From NCBI RefSeq assembly GCF_016900355.1, contig NZ_JACJKA010000021.1, positions 1 to 59,705 of the forward strand: 59,705 bases of DNA, in the 5' to 3' direction. The first letter of the stretch is position 1. Each line of letters opens with the position of its first letter. Source of the stretch: Bacteroides mediterraneensis (GTDB lineage: Bacteria; Bacteroidota; Bacteroidia; Bacteroidales; Bacteroidaceae). This document shows positions 1 to 9,843 of this stretch, piece after piece. A program made the translations under genes and the position numbers. The notes under the pieces are model-generated. The model saw nothing but the letters and a program-made list of their open reading frames with translations. It was not told where the DNA came from and did not search any database.

Positions 1-63
1 ATAGTTTTTAAACATTATCTTTGGGATATATTGCTTGATTCCCTAAGATACGAAAAATTAGGG

Positions 64-112
64 AGACGGGCAAGTCCTGACTGAGCGAAGTTTGGGCTTG
101 CCCGATTTTTTT
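64..112 (+). terminator. Rho-independent terminator of a gene left of the window
   Basis: Inverted repeat CGGGCAAG (67-74) / CTTGCCCG (97-104) is followed by a run of seven T. A second small hairpin, TCCCTAA/TTAGGGA, lies just upstream (about 40-64). No coding frame is seen in 1-63, so this is the 3' end of a transcript entering from the left. It could also be the 3' end of a small RNA. Confidence 0.7.
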
Positions 113-123
113 GCAGACACAAA

Positions 124-170
124 AAAGCCCATCTCAAATTTTATTTCAATTTTGAGACGGCCTCATTTTT
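124..170 (-). terminator. Terminator downstream of the threonine/serine exporter gene
   Basis: Read on the minus strand, GGCCGTCTCAAA pairs imperfectly with TTTGAGATGGGC across an AT-rich loop and is followed by TTTTTT. It sits about 50 bases after the stop of the minus-strand exporter gene, so it is the likely end of that transcript. Confidence 0.6.
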
Positions 171-218
171 TATGAAGTAAACTCGCGAATCCTATCAATC
201 AATAAGCATCTCTTCCGA

Positions 219-1604
219 TTACCATTCTATAAACTTACCGCGAGCACGGCGTTCTTTCAGTATTTCCGCCAAGCGCTTGTTCTTGGAAGCCGCAATAAAA
301 CGACGACCAAAGATATTCGGAATAGCAACTCCTAAAGCGATACACATAATAATCAATCCGGAATTGACACCACTTTCTATGGCCTTCATCAACGGGGTAA
401 CCTGATCGATAGATTGTACATTCATATTAATCAATCCAAACAACATACGATACATCAACACTCCCGGAATCATCGGAATCACCGAAGGGATAGTCAGCAC
501 GTGATTAGGTACATGGAACCAGTGTACAGCCTTAATAGCAATCAGACTGACCAATACGGAACCTGAGAAGGAACCGATGACCAATCCCATATCCAAACCG
601 ATATTGTTGGTACTCGGTCCTAAATTGACAAAGTTACGCGTACAAACCGCAATGATACCTCCAATGGCTACCACCCACAACAAGCGACGCTGGATATTAA
701 ATATCATCGAGAAGCCCATGGCTGAAATAGCCGCTGCAATGGCATATTCCCAATATTTATGATGAGGAACCATACTGATGGTAGGGAAGAAATTATCAAT
801 GTGACAGAGCTTCACTGCAAACGCGATACCGAACGCCATGGCCGCCACCATCAAAAGGGTGTTCACCGCCCGTACAATACCTACCTGGATGTAATTGTCG
901 AGCATATCGTCCACAAAATTAATCAAAGGAACACCCGGCACAATGAACAAGGCACAAGCCAACAACGGATGCCAGGGAGTAGACGTCCATTCAGCCGGCA
1001 ACAAAGTAGAAGCCCAGGCAATGATGGTAGCCACAAATGCAGAGATGGCAATACCCATGTAATGATTCAAACCGGATTCATTGCAAATCTGACGAAGACG
1101 CATACCCAATATAGCCGCAATGGAAGCATACAAAAACGCCATCCAGTCGCAACCGAACTGAATACAGAATCCGCCACAAGCAAAACCGGCACCAACAGCC
1201 ACCTGCCAAGGAGTGTAGTTACGTTTTTTCTTACGAATTTTTTCCAGCTCTTCTTCATACTGGTCCAAAGTGTAATCCTGCTCAATGGCACGCCATGAAA
1301 GCTTGCTCACTTCCGAAATGGCAGTCATGTTTACACCGTGACCCTCGATACGCTGAAATTTAGTGAAAGAATAATCGCCGTCACTCACATTCACCATCAG
1401 CATGGTAAAACTGACATTGATATGGAGCTTCTCTTCAGGGATGCCAAGGTAAGCAGCCGTACGTTTCATGTTTCTTACAATACGGTTCGTATCGGCCAGA
1501 CTCTCTACCAATAATTTCCCCGTACGCAACAATAAATCCACTCTACGATGCAGCAACTGATCGTGAGCCTTTACAGTCGTCTCTAAATGTTCCTCTAATA
1601 TCAT
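219..1604 (-). CDS. Threonine/serine exporter family protein (ThrE-like)
   Basis: This 461-residue integral membrane protein combines both halves of the ThrE family. The N-terminal half (about residues 10-260) is the DUF1212/ThrE part, with a soluble lead followed by hydrophobic helices. The C-terminal half (about 290-430) is the ThrE_2/DUF3815 part. In many Bacteroidetes and Firmicutes the halves are separate genes; here they are one polypeptide, as in Corynebacterium ThrE. The predicted role is proton-driven export of threonine or serine across the inner membrane. The basic C-terminus (residues about 435-461) is cytosolic-looking. A minus-strand -7 element lies at 1629-1636. The substrate is inferred from the family. 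Confidence 0.85.
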   Translation of the reverse strand: MILEEHLETTVKAHDQLLHRRVDLLLRTGKLLVESLADTNRIVRNMKRTAAYLGIPEEKLHINVSFTMLMVNVSDGDYSFTKFQRIEGHGVNMTAISEVSKLSWRAIEQDYTLDQYEEELEKIRKKKRNYTPWQVAVGAGFACGGFCIQFGCDWMAFLYASIAAILGMRLRQICNESGLNHYMGIAISAFVATIIAWASTLLPAEWTSTPWHPLLACALFIVPGVPLINFVDDMLDNYIQVGIVRAVNTLLMVAAMAFGIAFAVKLCHIDNFFPTISMVPHHKYWEYAIAAAISAMGFSMIFNIQRRLLWVVAIGGIIAVCTRNFVNLGPSTNNIGLDMGLVIGSFSGSVLVSLIAIKAVHWFHVPNHVLTIPSVIPMIPGVLMYRMLFGLINMNVQSIDQVTPLMKAIESGVNSGLIIMCIALGVAIPNIFGRRFIAASKNKRLAEILKERRARGKFIEW

Positions 1605-1628
1605 TTTGTTTACAGATTATTTCGGGCG

Positions 1629-1666
1629 CAAAGTTACGAAAAATATCAATTCTATTCGTACCTTTG
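1629..1666. promoter_or_regulatory. Divergent promoter region between the exporter and YgbA-like genes
   Basis: Two Bacteroidetes-type -7 elements face outward: TAACTTTG on the minus strand (1629-1636), serving the exporter, and TACCTTTG on the plus strand (1659-1666), 23 bases before the YgbA-like ATG. Both match the TAnnTTTG consensus of the family's primary sigma factor. Confidence 0.6.
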
Positions 1667-1689
1667 TAAATCGAAGTTACATATATTAT

Positions 1690-1995
1690 ATGAATAAACT
1701 TTCACGAAGAGAAGAAGAGAAACAGACCGTAGAACAAATGATCCGGTTTTATTGCCGGCATAAAGAAGGAAACTCTACCCTTTGCAAGGACTGCAAGGAA
1801 CTATTGGACTATGCCCACCAACGGCTGGCGCATTGCCCTTTCGGAGAACAGAAGAAAACCTGCCGTCAATGTCCGGTTCACTGCTACCGTCCGGAAATGA
1901 AACAGAGAATAAAAGAAGTCATGCGATATGCAGGCCCACGTATGCTATGGCATTACCCAATCTGGACCCTCAAGCACCTGTGGAGAGAACGATGA
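1690..1995 (+). CDS. YgbA-like nitrous oxide-stimulated promoter family protein
   Basis: A small cytosolic protein of 101 residues in the YgbA_NO family (PF11756). It is basic and Cys-rich, with clustered cysteines in LCKDC, HCPFG and CRQCPVHCYRP, which suggests a metal or Fe-S site. Family members respond to nitrosative stress; the biochemical role is not established. The frame is open from 1606, but the ATG at 1690 was chosen because it follows a TACCTTTG promoter at 1659-1666 and gives the family's usual N-terminus. A strong terminator follows the stop directly, so the gene is monocistronic. Confidence 0.8.
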   Translation: MNKLSRREEEKQTVEQMIRFYCRHKEGNSTLCKDCKELLDYAHQRLAHCPFGEQKKTCRQCPVHCYRPEMKQRIKEVMRYAGPRMLWHYPIWTLKHLWRER

Positions 1996-2019
1996 CCACA
2001 CATAAAGTGTGGATTTTTT
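1996..2019 (+). terminator. Terminator after the YgbA-like gene
   Basis: The perfect stem CCACAC (1996-2001) / GTGTGG (2007-2012) is followed by ATTTTTT. It starts at the base right after the stop codon. Confidence 0.8.
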
Positions 2020-2104
2020 CCACAATAATCCGTAAAATTCCCCAATACTTCCTTATCAGCCCCGGAAGGAAGTTATCTGATTTTCAGCATATAAAACATT
2101 TTTG

Positions 2105-2112
2105 TATCTTTG
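2105..2112 (+). promoter_or_regulatory. -7 promoter element of the RND efflux operon
   Basis: TATCTTTG matches the Bacteroidetes TAnnTTTG -7 consensus and lies 62 bases before the start of the adaptor gene. No obvious operator or linked repressor gene is seen, so regulation cannot be deduced. Confidence 0.5.
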
Positions 2113-2174
2113 GCACGAATCTTGTTCGCCATTCAAAAGATAATGGCATCTAAAACTATAAAAAAATTGAACTT

Positions 2175-3371
2175 ATGAAACGCTTTTTGACTAGGAAAGA
2201 ATTAAAGGTAAAAAGAAAAGAAATGATTTACATGGTTATCGGCATCGCAGTCATTTTATCTCTCTATTTTATTTTTACCCGAGAAAAGAAACCCGCCCCT
2301 GAAATCCCAGTTGTTTCCGTTATGCCTGCTAGCCGGCAAAATGTACAAATATTCGGCGAATACGTAGGACGTGTCCGCGCGCAACAGTTTGTAGAAGTAC
2401 GTGCCCGTGTAGAGGGTTTTCTGGAGCAAATGCTATTTGAAGAGGGTACCTCAGTCAAGCGGAATCAAGTATTGTTCATCATCAATCAAGACCAATATCG
2501 CGCCAAAGCCGACAAAGTGCGTGCGCAGTTAAAGAAGGATGAAGCACAGGCCCAGAAAGCCAAACGTGACCTGGAACGTATCCGTCCGCTTTATGAACAG
2601 AACGCGGCCAGCCAGCTGGACTTGGACAATGCCGTAGCAGCTTATGAAACTGCGGTGGCCAGTGTGGGAATGAGTAAAGCCGACCTAGAACAGGCTGAGC
2701 AAGAACTGGGTTATACGGTGGTACGTTCTCCCATTTCCGGAGAAATTAGTGAACGTCACGTCGACCTGGGAACATTGGTAGGCAGCAGCGGCAAATCCCT
2801 GTTAGCTACCATCGTAAAGAGTGATACCATCCTCGTAGACTTCAGTATGACCGCTCTCGACTACCTGAAAAGCAAGGAAAGAAACGTAACTTTCGGTCAG
2901 AAGGATTCTACCCGTTCCTGGCAGCCTACCGTCACCATCACTTTGCCAGACAACAGCGTCTATGAGCACAAAGGTTTGGTAGACTTTGCCGCTCCTCAGG
3001 TAAACCCGAAAACAGGTACTTTCTCCGTACGTGCCGAACTGGCTAACCCGGACCATGTATTGCTGCCGGGACAGTTTACCAAAGTAAAAGTATTGCTCGA
3101 CGTACGTGAAAATGCCACGGTAGTTCCTCAGAAAGCCCTGATTATCGAAAAGGGAGGAGCTCATATCTTCGTCATGCGAAAAGATTCTACCGTAGAAAGA
3201 CGTTTCATCGAACTCGGTCCAGAGTTCGGGAATGATGTGGTAGTGGAACGCGGATTGGCAGCCGGAGAAATGATTGTGTACGAAGGTTTCCACAAACTGG
3301 CTCCGGGAATGAAAGTCCGTGTACAAGATCCTGCCAAACTCAACAGCGAAGCGAAAAAAGAGGAAGAATAA
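2175..3371 (+). CDS. RND efflux system periplasmic adaptor subunit (AcrA/MexA family)
   Basis: A membrane fusion protein of 398 residues linking the inner-membrane pump to the outer-membrane channel. A basic N-terminus precedes one membrane anchor (about residues 18-35). No lipobox cysteine is present, so it is anchored by the helix rather than by lipid. The barrel-sandwich/lipoyl halves flank a long alpha-hairpin (about residues 105-170, rich in A/K/E/Q). The beta-barrel and membrane-proximal domains follow, and the C-terminus is charged (EAKKEEE). It is the first gene of a three-gene operon; the pump starts 21 bases later. A downstream start at residue 17 is possible but would still include the anchor. 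Confidence 0.92.
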   Translation: MKRFLTRKELKVKRKEMIYMVIGIAVILSLYFIFTREKKPAPEIPVVSVMPASRQNVQIFGEYVGRVRAQQFVEVRARVEGFLEQMLFEEGTSVKRNQVLFIINQDQYRAKADKVRAQLKKDEAQAQKAKRDLERIRPLYEQNAASQLDLDNAVAAYETAVASVGMSKADLEQAEQELGYTVVRSPISGEISERHVDLGTLVGSSGKSLLATIVKSDTILVDFSMTALDYLKSKERNVTFGQKDSTRSWQPTVTITLPDNSVYEHKGLVDFAAPQVNPKTGTFSVRAELANPDHVLLPGQFTKVKVLLDVRENATVVPQKALIIEKGGAHIFVMRKDSTVERRFIELGPEFGNDVVVERGLAAGEMIVYEGFHKLAPGMKVRVQDPAKLNSEAKKEEE

Positions 3372-3392
3372 TCCACCTAAACGAATTTACGC

Positions 3393-6300
3393 ATGAAAGT
3401 CAGCTTTTTCATTGACAGACCCGTATTCTCGGCTGTCATCTCCATATTAATCGTGATTATAGGTGTCATCGGACTGATGATGCTGCCTATCGATCAGTAC
3501 CCGCAAATTACGCCACCTGTGGTAAAAATCAGTGCTTCTTATCCGGGAGCGAGTGCTGTGACCGTGTCACAGGCAGTAGCAACTCCGATTGAACAGGAAC
3601 TGAACGGAACACCGGGCATGCTTTACATGGAATCCAGCAGTTCCAACTCCGGAGGTTTCTCTGCCACAGTTACTTTCGACATTTCTGCCGACCCGGACCT
3701 GGCGGCCGTGGAAATCCAGAACCGTATCAAACTGGCGGAATCGCGCTTGCCGGCCGAAGTGATTCAGAACGGTATCTCTGTCGAGAAGCAAGCTCCGAGC
3801 CAGTTGATGACCCTCTGTTTGACTTCCAACGACCCGAAGTTTGACGAAATCTATCTGAGTAACTTTGCCACGCTGAACGTACTCGACTTGCTCCGTCGTA
3901 TTCCGGGAGTAGGACGTATCTCCAACATCGGTAGCCGTTACTATGCCATGCAAATCTGGGTAGACCCCGCCAAGCTGGCCAACTTCGGACTCACCGTGCA
4001 GGACGTACAGAACGCCTTGAAAGACCAGAACCGTGAATCAGCGGCCGGTGTACTCGGACAGCAACCCATGGACGGAGTCGACATCACCGTGCCCATCACA
4101 GCACAGGGACGTTTGTCATCGGCTTCCCAGTTTGAGGAAATTGTGCTGCGCGCCAATCCGGACGGTTCTCTTATCCGTATGCGTGACGTAGCCCGTGTTT
4201 CTCTGGAAGCCTCTTCCTACAGCACGGAAAGTGGTATCAACGGAGGCAACGCAGCTATTCTGGGTATTTACATGCTTCCGGGAGCCAACGCCATGGAGGT
4301 AGCTCAAAGCGTGAAAGACGCCATGAAAGAAATCAGCAAGAGTTTCCCGGAAGGAATGGAATACAACTTCCCGTTCGATATGACCGATTATATCTCGGAA
4401 TCCATACACGAAGTGTACAAGACGCTGTTCGAGGCCTTGTTCCTAGTAATCGTTGTAGTATTCCTTTCTTTGCAGAACTGGCGTGCCACACTGATTCCGG
4501 TAGTAGCCGTACCAATTTCTTTAATTGGTACCTTCGGATTCATGTTGATATTCGGTTTCTCGCTCAACATCCTGACCTTGTTGGGATTGGTACTGGCCAT
4601 CGGTATCGTGGTGGACGATGCCATCGTCGTGGTGGAAAACGTGGAACGTATCATGGACGAAGAAAAGCTCAGTCCGTATGAGGCTACCAAGAAAGCCATG
4701 GAAGGACTGGTAGGAGCCATCATCGCCACTTCACTGGTACTGGCTGCAGTATTCGTCCCGGTTAGCTTCCTTTCCGGTATCACCGGACAGCTTTATCGCC
4801 AGTTTACGGTCACCATTGTGGTTTCAGTGCTTCTGTCTACGGTAGTAGCTTTGACGTTGAGTCCGGTGATGTGTTCACTCATTTTGCGCCCGGTTGACCC
4901 GAACAAGCCCAAGAACCGAGTGTTCCGCTTCATCAACCAATGGCTGGCCATCGGAAACAATAAATACATTATTTATATCAAGCGCATCATCAAAAATCCG
5001 CGCCGTGTAATGGTCGGCTTCGGAATGGTATTGATATTCATCTATATGTTCCACCGGTTGGTACCCACCAGCTTCCTCCCGGTTGAAGATCAAGGTTATT
5101 TCACCGTGGAACTGGAACTTCCGGAAACTGCCACTCTGGAAAGAACCCGTGCCGTAACCGACCGGGCCGTAGACTTCATCATGAAGGATCCGGCGGTGGA
5201 ATACATACAAAATGTTACCGGTAGCAGCCCGCGTGTAGGAACCAGTCAGGCCCGAAGCCAGCTGACCGTCATCCTGAAAGAATGGAAGGAACGTGACAAC
5301 ACGACCATTGATGAAGTGATGGAGAGAATACAGAAAGAACTGGAAACTTATCCGGAAAGCAAGGTCTATCTTTCCACGCCTCCAGTCATTCCGGGTCTGG
5401 GTACGGCCGGCGGTTTCGAAATGCAGCTGGAAGCCCGCGGTGACGCCACCTACGACGACCTGGTACGGGCTACCGATACCCTGATGTATTACGCATCACA
5501 ACGGAAAGAAATTGCAGGACTTTCTTCCTCTCTGCAGGCTGAGATCCCTCAACTCTACTTCGATGTAGACCGGGATAAAGTGAAACTCTCTGGAGTGCCG
5601 ATGGCAGACGTATTCTCAACGATGAAGGCATACACCGGTTCCGTATATGTGAACGACTTCAACATGTTCAACCGTATCTACCGTGTGTACATTCAGGCAG
5701 AAGCTCCTTACCGACGCGAACGCGACAACATCGGCCTGTTCTTCGTCCGCGGGTCAGACGGCAACATGATTCCGCTGACCGCTTTGGGTAACACGGATTA
5801 TACAACCGGCCCGGGAAGTATCAAACGTTTCAACATGTTCAATACTTCCGTCATCCGAGGAACTACAGCCAACGGAGCCAGCTCCGGACAGGTAATGGAA
5901 CTGTTGGAACAGATTGCCCGCGAAAAACTGCCCGAAAACATCGGAGTGGAATGGAGTGGACTTTCCTACCAGGAAAAACAGGCAGGTGGACAAACCGGAC
6001 TTATCCTGGCACTGGTGTTCCTGTTCGTGTTCCTGTTCCTGGCTGCCCTTTATGAAAGTTGGACTGTGCCCATCGCTGTATTGATTTCACTTCCGGTAGC
6101 CGTGTTGGGAGCCTATGCAGGTATTACCCTCTGCGGGCTGGAAAACGATACCTATTTCCAGATTGGTCTGGTTATGCTGATTGGTCTGGCCGCCAAGAAC
6201 GCCATCTTGATTGTGGAATTTGCCAAAGACGAAGTGGACAAGGGACGCGACATCGTAGAATCTGCCCTCCATGCAGCCAGTCTGCGTTTCCGTCCGATTC

Positions 6301-6497
6301 TGATGACCTCACTGGCCTTTATCCTCGGTATGCTTCCGATGGTAATTGCCACCGGTCCGGGCTCTGCCAGCCGACAGGCCATCGGTACAGGTGTCTTCTT
6401 TGGAATGATTGTGGCAGTTACCGTAGGTATCCTCCTCGTGCCGTTCTTCTTTGTAATGATTTACAAAGCCACTCATAAATTGAAAGCGAAAAAGTAA
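3393..6497 (+). CDS. RND multidrug efflux permease (AcrB/MexB family, HAE1)
   Basis: The inner-membrane proton antiporter of a tripartite drug efflux pump. At 1034 residues it is full length for the HAE1 family. The N-terminus (FFIDRPVFSAVISILIVIIG) is the classic first helix. Two large periplasmic loops flank the helix bundles. The TM4 motif GIVVDDAIVVVENVERIM (about residues 402-419) carries the paired aspartates of the proton relay. GLAAKNAILIVEFAKDE near residue 935 is the matching TM10 motif. It is followed 17 bases later by the outer-membrane factor. The substrate range cannot be predicted from the sequence. Confidence 0.95.
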   Translation: MKVSFFIDRPVFSAVISILIVIIGVIGLMMLPIDQYPQITPPVVKISASYPGASAVTVSQAVATPIEQELNGTPGMLYMESSSSNSGGFSATVTFDISADPDLAAVEIQNRIKLAESRLPAEVIQNGISVEKQAPSQLMTLCLTSNDPKFDEIYLSNFATLNVLDLLRRIPGVGRISNIGSRYYAMQIWVDPAKLANFGLTVQDVQNALKDQNRESAAGVLGQQPMDGVDITVPITAQGRLSSASQFEEIVLRANPDGSLIRMRDVARVSLEASSYSTESGINGGNAAILGIYMLPGANAMEVAQSVKDAMKEISKSFPEGMEYNFPFDMTDYISESIHEVYKTLFEALFLVIVVVFLSLQNWRATLIPVVAVPISLIGTFGFMLIFGFSLNILTLLGLVLAIGIVVDDAIVVVENVERIMDEEKLSPYEATKKAMEGLVGAIIATSLVLAAVFVPVSFLSGITGQLYRQFTVTIVVSVLLSTVVALTLSPVMCSLILRPVDPNKPKNRVFRFINQWLAIGNNKYIIYIKRIIKNPRRVMVGFGMVLIFIYMFHRLVPTSFLPVEDQGYFTVELELPETATLERTRAVTDRAVDFIMKDPAVEYIQNVTGSSPRVGTSQARSQLTVILKEWKERDNTTIDEVMERIQKELETYPESKVYLSTPPVIPGLGTAGGFEMQLEARGDATYDDLVRATDTLMYYASQRKEIAGLSSSLQAEIPQLYFDVDRDKVKLSGVPMADVFSTMKAYTGSVYVNDFNMFNRIYRVYIQAEAPYRRERDNIGLFFVRGSDGNMIPLTALGNTDYTTGPGSIKRFNMFNTSVIRGTTANGASSGQVMELLEQIAREKLPENIGVEWSGLSYQEKQAGGQTGLILALVFLFVFLFLAALYESWTVPIAVLISLPVAVLGAYAGITLCGLENDTYFQIGLVMLIGLAAKNAILIVEFAKDEVDKGRDIVESALHAASLRFRPILMTSLAFILGMLPMVIATGPGSASRQAIGTGVFFGMIVAVTVGILLVPFFFVMIYKATHKLKAKK

Positions 6498-6514
6498 ACT
6501 TACAAATGTAGCTT

Positions 6515-7900
6515 ATGAAACCGACTAACAAATTATATCGCCTTTTACTCATTTCCGCAGCAGCCCTTCTGATGGGGGGCTGCAAAATCGGGAAACAATA
6601 TACCCGCCCCAAAATGGATTTACCGGCTACCCTCGACAGTACCAGCGTAGACTCTACCTCCATCGGTGACTATCCGTGGGAACAGATGTATACCGACACC
6701 ATCCTCCAGCAACTTATCCAAAAGACATTGGACTACAACAAGGATATGCTGATTGCAGCTGCCAGAGTCAAGGAACTGGCTGCCATGAAACGGATTGATT
6801 ATGCCAACCTCTTTCCTCAGTTAGGATTGAAGCTCTATGCGGAAGAAGAAGGAGAAGATTATGGCGGAGACAACTATAAAAAAGATAACCAGTACGATAT
6901 CAAGTTAGGAATCACCTGGGAAATTGATTTGTGGGGAAACCTTCGTTGGGCAAAAGACAAGAGCATGGCTGAATTTATGGGGTCCATCGAAAACCAACGG
7001 GCCCTCCGAATGAGCCTAGTCGCACAGGTGGCACAGTCTTATTTCGAACTGGTAGCCCTCGACAACGAACTTTCCATCGTGAAAAAAACCGTAGATGCCC
7101 GCCGGGAAAGCTTACATCTGGCACGCATCCGTTACGAAGGAGGATTAACCTCGGAAACAGCCTTCCGCCAGGCTCAGGTAGAGTTGGCCCGTACGGCAAC
7201 CCTTGTCCCTGATTTGGAACGGAAAATCACGTTGAAGCAAAATGAAATTACGTTCCTGGCTGGAGAATATCCTCATGAAATCAAACGAGCTACTCTGCCG
7301 GAAGATGTGGTACATTCCACTTCACTTCCCGTAGGCCTTCCTTCCTCCTTGCTGGAACGCCGACCGGATGTACGCCAGGCCGAACAGGCTGTCATTGCTG
7401 CCAATGCCGCAGTGGGAATCGCCTTTACCAACATGTTCCCCAAACTGACCTTGACTGCCACTCATGGTTCAGAAAACGAAGAACTTTCACACATCTTCAA
7501 GTCACCTCACTATCTGTTGGCAGGAACTATCCTCCAACCACTGTTTGCCATGGGAAAGAACCGTGCGATATTGAAGGCTAAAAAAGCAGCATGCGAACAA
7601 GCAGCATATGCTTACGAAAAAGCCGTATTGAATGCTTTCAAAGATGCCTATAATGCCATTGCTGAATATAACAAGGTGAAAGAAATCTATGAAACTCGCC
7701 TGCGCCTGGAACAGTCGTCCAAAATCACACTGGACTTGGCTCAGCTGCAATACATCAATGGAGTAATCGGCTACATGGATTTGCTGGATGCACAGCGTGG
7801 ATATTTGGATGCACAAATCAGCCTGAGCAACGCCGTACGTGACAAACAGATTACACTGGTAAATCTTTACAAAGCCTTGGGAGGCGGCTGGAAAGAATAA
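6515..7900 (+). CDS. RND efflux outer-membrane factor lipoprotein (OprM/NodT family)
   Basis: A TolC-like outer-membrane channel of 461 residues that completes the efflux system. The N-terminus is a lipoprotein signal with lipobox (LLMGGC, Cys about residue 23), as in OprM/NodT. The typical KIGKQYTRPKM start of the mature protein and two OEP repeats (about residues 65-250 and 275-455) follow. The GLPSSLLERRPDVRQAE signature of the family is present in the middle. A strong bidirectional terminator follows, marking the operon end. Confidence 0.93.
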   Translation: MKPTNKLYRLLLISAAALLMGGCKIGKQYTRPKMDLPATLDSTSVDSTSIGDYPWEQMYTDTILQQLIQKTLDYNKDMLIAAARVKELAAMKRIDYANLFPQLGLKLYAEEEGEDYGGDNYKKDNQYDIKLGITWEIDLWGNLRWAKDKSMAEFMGSIENQRALRMSLVAQVAQSYFELVALDNELSIVKKTVDARRESLHLARIRYEGGLTSETAFRQAQVELARTATLVPDLERKITLKQNEITFLAGEYPHEIKRATLPEDVVHSTSLPVGLPSSLLERRPDVRQAEQAVIAANAAVGIAFTNMFPKLTLTATHGSENEELSHIFKSPHYLLAGTILQPLFAMGKNRAILKAKKAACEQAAYAYEKAVLNAFKDAYNAIAEYNKVKEIYETRLRLEQSSKITLDLAQLQYINGVIGYMDLLDAQRGYLDAQISLSNAVRDKQITLVNLYKALGGGWKE

Positions 7901-7918
7901 CCTCATTATACCATATAA

Positions 7919-7966
7919 AAAAACGCGGAAACTGAAATTCTACACAATTCGGTTTCCGCGTTTTTT
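7919..7966. terminator. Bidirectional terminator between the efflux operon and the GNAT gene
   Basis: A long stem with arms AAACGCGGAAAC (from 7921) and GTTTCCGCG (7952-7960) has T runs on the plus side and an A run on the other side. It can serve the plus-strand efflux operon and the minus-strand GNAT/peptidase operon. Confidence 0.85.
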
Positions 7967-7980
7967 CTTTTTGTTTTACC

Positions 7981-8517
7981 TCATACGGATTTTACGCCAT
8001 ATACTTTCTCGTATATCTCATCCCGAATGGATTCAAAATCAGCCTCAATATCGTCTGTACCTGCGTACATCAGGAACATGGGCAGACTCTCTCCCCCTTT
8101 CCGGTAAGGAGGCTGTACATAATCCCTTTCACACAACCGGAAGCCACAACGTTCGTAAAAACCGATTCGCCGCCGACTCATTTCGTCTACCGGCTTCTCT
8201 ACCTCTAAAATCAAGAGTCCCTGAAACTGATTCCGGAGTTCTTCCATGATTCTCCGGCCATATCCCTTGTTACGTACCAAAGGAGATGTGGCCAGATGCT
8301 CCACATAAGAGAAGCCTTCCAATGTCCATACGGTAATAAAACCTATCTGAAGCGTATCCTCCGCAATCAGATAACAAGTAAAAGCCGCATTGTGGTCTAC
8401 ATTGTGATGCTGAGCCTCATCCTCTCTCCGCTCCGATTCCGGGAAAGACTCATGCCACAGATTCTCTACAAACGCATACGACTGATCCTTCGTATGCAGG
8501 GGGATAAATTGAAGCAT
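7981..8517 (-). CDS. GNAT family N-acetyltransferase
   Basis: A soluble acetyl-CoA-dependent acetyltransferase of 178 residues. The acetyl-CoA binding signature VRNKGYGRRIMEEL (about residues 80-93, motif A) is clear. The usual beta4 lead-in (HLATSPLV) and a later motif (RIGFYERCGFRL, about 117-128) support the fold. The acceptor substrate is unknown. The gene lies 21 bases after the M64 peptidase stop on the same strand, so the two are probably co-transcribed. Confidence 0.85.
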   Translation of the reverse strand: MLQFIPLHTKDQSYAFVENLWHESFPESERREDEAQHHNVDHNAAFTCYLIAEDTLQIGFITVWTLEGFSYVEHLATSPLVRNKGYGRRIMEELRNQFQGLLILEVEKPVDEMSRRRIGFYERCGFRLCERDYVQPPYRKGGESLPMFLMYAGTDDIEADFESIRDEIYEKVYGVKSV

Positions 8518-8538
8518 ACCTATATAGATTTAACGTGA

Positions 8539-9825
8539 TTATTCTGTATAAAAACGGATGAGCCGTTCCAGTGAACGCTGGCAAACTGGACAGAACACTG
8601 GTGCCTCATTGATTTTCATCCGACATTCTGTAGTAGGACGATAAATACCTTTTTTCGTATAACCGCCTCCTTCATATACTCCGACTTTGGTATACAGCAG
8701 CTTCTCGTCCGTCTGTGGTTTCGTCGGGATAGGAGTTCCCGGTTTCACCATGTCTTTCCATTTATCTTCAAAGTGTACCAAAGTCGTGATATTGGGTTCC
8801 CACGGTTCTACGCTGTAAGGATACAACGGACTCGGTGCCTCATCGTACGCATATTCGTCCGCCAAACCTCCGAAACTGTGACCAAACTCATGCACGACTA
8901 CCGGACGGAACATAGAGTGATGGGCTGTGGTCAGGGTATAGGAATTATAGATACCTCCTCCTCCATACGTATCTGTATTGGCCAAGATAATAATGTGTTC
9001 ATACGGAATACCTGCCAGCCAGTTGTGGATGGCTTTTACACTCCGGGTAGTCAGGTAGCGGTCGGAATAGAAAGTATCAAAATGCGAACTGACCGCCGTG
9101 GTCTTCCATTCGTTGTTTCGAGGAATGCTGACCCCGCTGTCTTTCGATTCACTGAACACGGCGACAATATTAAAGCGGTCTTTCAGTTTCTTGAACGGTT
9201 CATGATCGAACAAAGACTCACAGGCAATTTCCGCATCCTTATAAAACAAGGCTTCATCCTTTGCCGAGTAGCCTTCTGCCATAATAGCTACGTCAATGCA
9301 CTTCTCCGAAGAACCACCCTTCCATAAATAACGGTGAGGAGTCAGATTGCTCATACCCCGCTGGTGAATCAATATATCCTTGGGATTGACTTCGTGTGTC
9401 AGTGTGGCACTGGGTTTCTGATACGCATCTTTCAATGTCACGGTAATCTCTGCCGGCTGTTTGGGATAAGGCACCAAAAACGTATTTTCAAATCCACGAG
9501 TCAGCACTTTGGCTTCCTTTTCACCCAACCATTCCTGAAACAGGCTTGAGAAAGAAGTCCGGTAAATGACTTTTCCTGTCGCCTTGTCCTTCATGGTGAT
9601 TTCACCATTTCCCGCCAAAGGAAGCTCCGACAAATGCGTATGCCGCCCTGCCCACTGAGGAAGCGAAGACAACTCATCCAAACAAATATCCTGCTTGTCG
9701 GCATTTCCCGTGAATATATAATCCAAAAGAAGGGTCTTGTCTACAAAATAATCGTCAAAGTTCTGCGCGAAAGCATGCCCGCAAAGTGACAATCCAAGTG
9801 TGAGAATCCATACTGTCTTTTTCAT
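8539..9825 (-). CDS. M64 family metallopeptidase (IgA peptidase M64-like)
   Basis: A secreted zinc peptidase of 428 residues. A signal peptide of about 20 residues ends in AFA-Q. A beta-rich N-terminal domain (M64_N) is followed by the peptidase domain with the zinc motif HEFGHSFGGLADEY (about residues 308-321), in which two His and a downstream acidic residue bind zinc. The C-terminal CRMKINEAPVFCPVCQRSL cluster is typical of the Bacteroides members. The family is named after a Clostridium ramosum IgA protease; most Bacteroides paralogues have no known substrate. It has its own promoter element at 9844-9851. Confidence 0.88.
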   Translation of the reverse strand: MKKTVWILTLGLSLCGHAFAQNFDDYFVDKTLLLDYIFTGNADKQDICLDELSSLPQWAGRHTHLSELPLAGNGEITMKDKATGKVIYRTSFSSLFQEWLGEKEAKVLTRGFENTFLVPYPKQPAEITVTLKDAYQKPSATLTHEVNPKDILIHQRGMSNLTPHRYLWKGGSSEKCIDVAIMAEGYSAKDEALFYKDAEIACESLFDHEPFKKLKDRFNIVAVFSESKDSGVSIPRNNEWKTTAVSSHFDTFYSDRYLTTRSVKAIHNWLAGIPYEHIIILANTDTYGGGGIYNSYTLTTAHHSMFRPVVVHEFGHSFGGLADEYAYDEAPSPLYPYSVEPWEPNITTLVHFEDKWKDMVKPGTPIPTKPQTDEKLLYTKVGVYEGGGYTKKGIYRPTTECRMKINEAPVFCPVCQRSLERLIRFYTE

Positions 9826-9843
9826 ATATCTTTAATTTTTCCC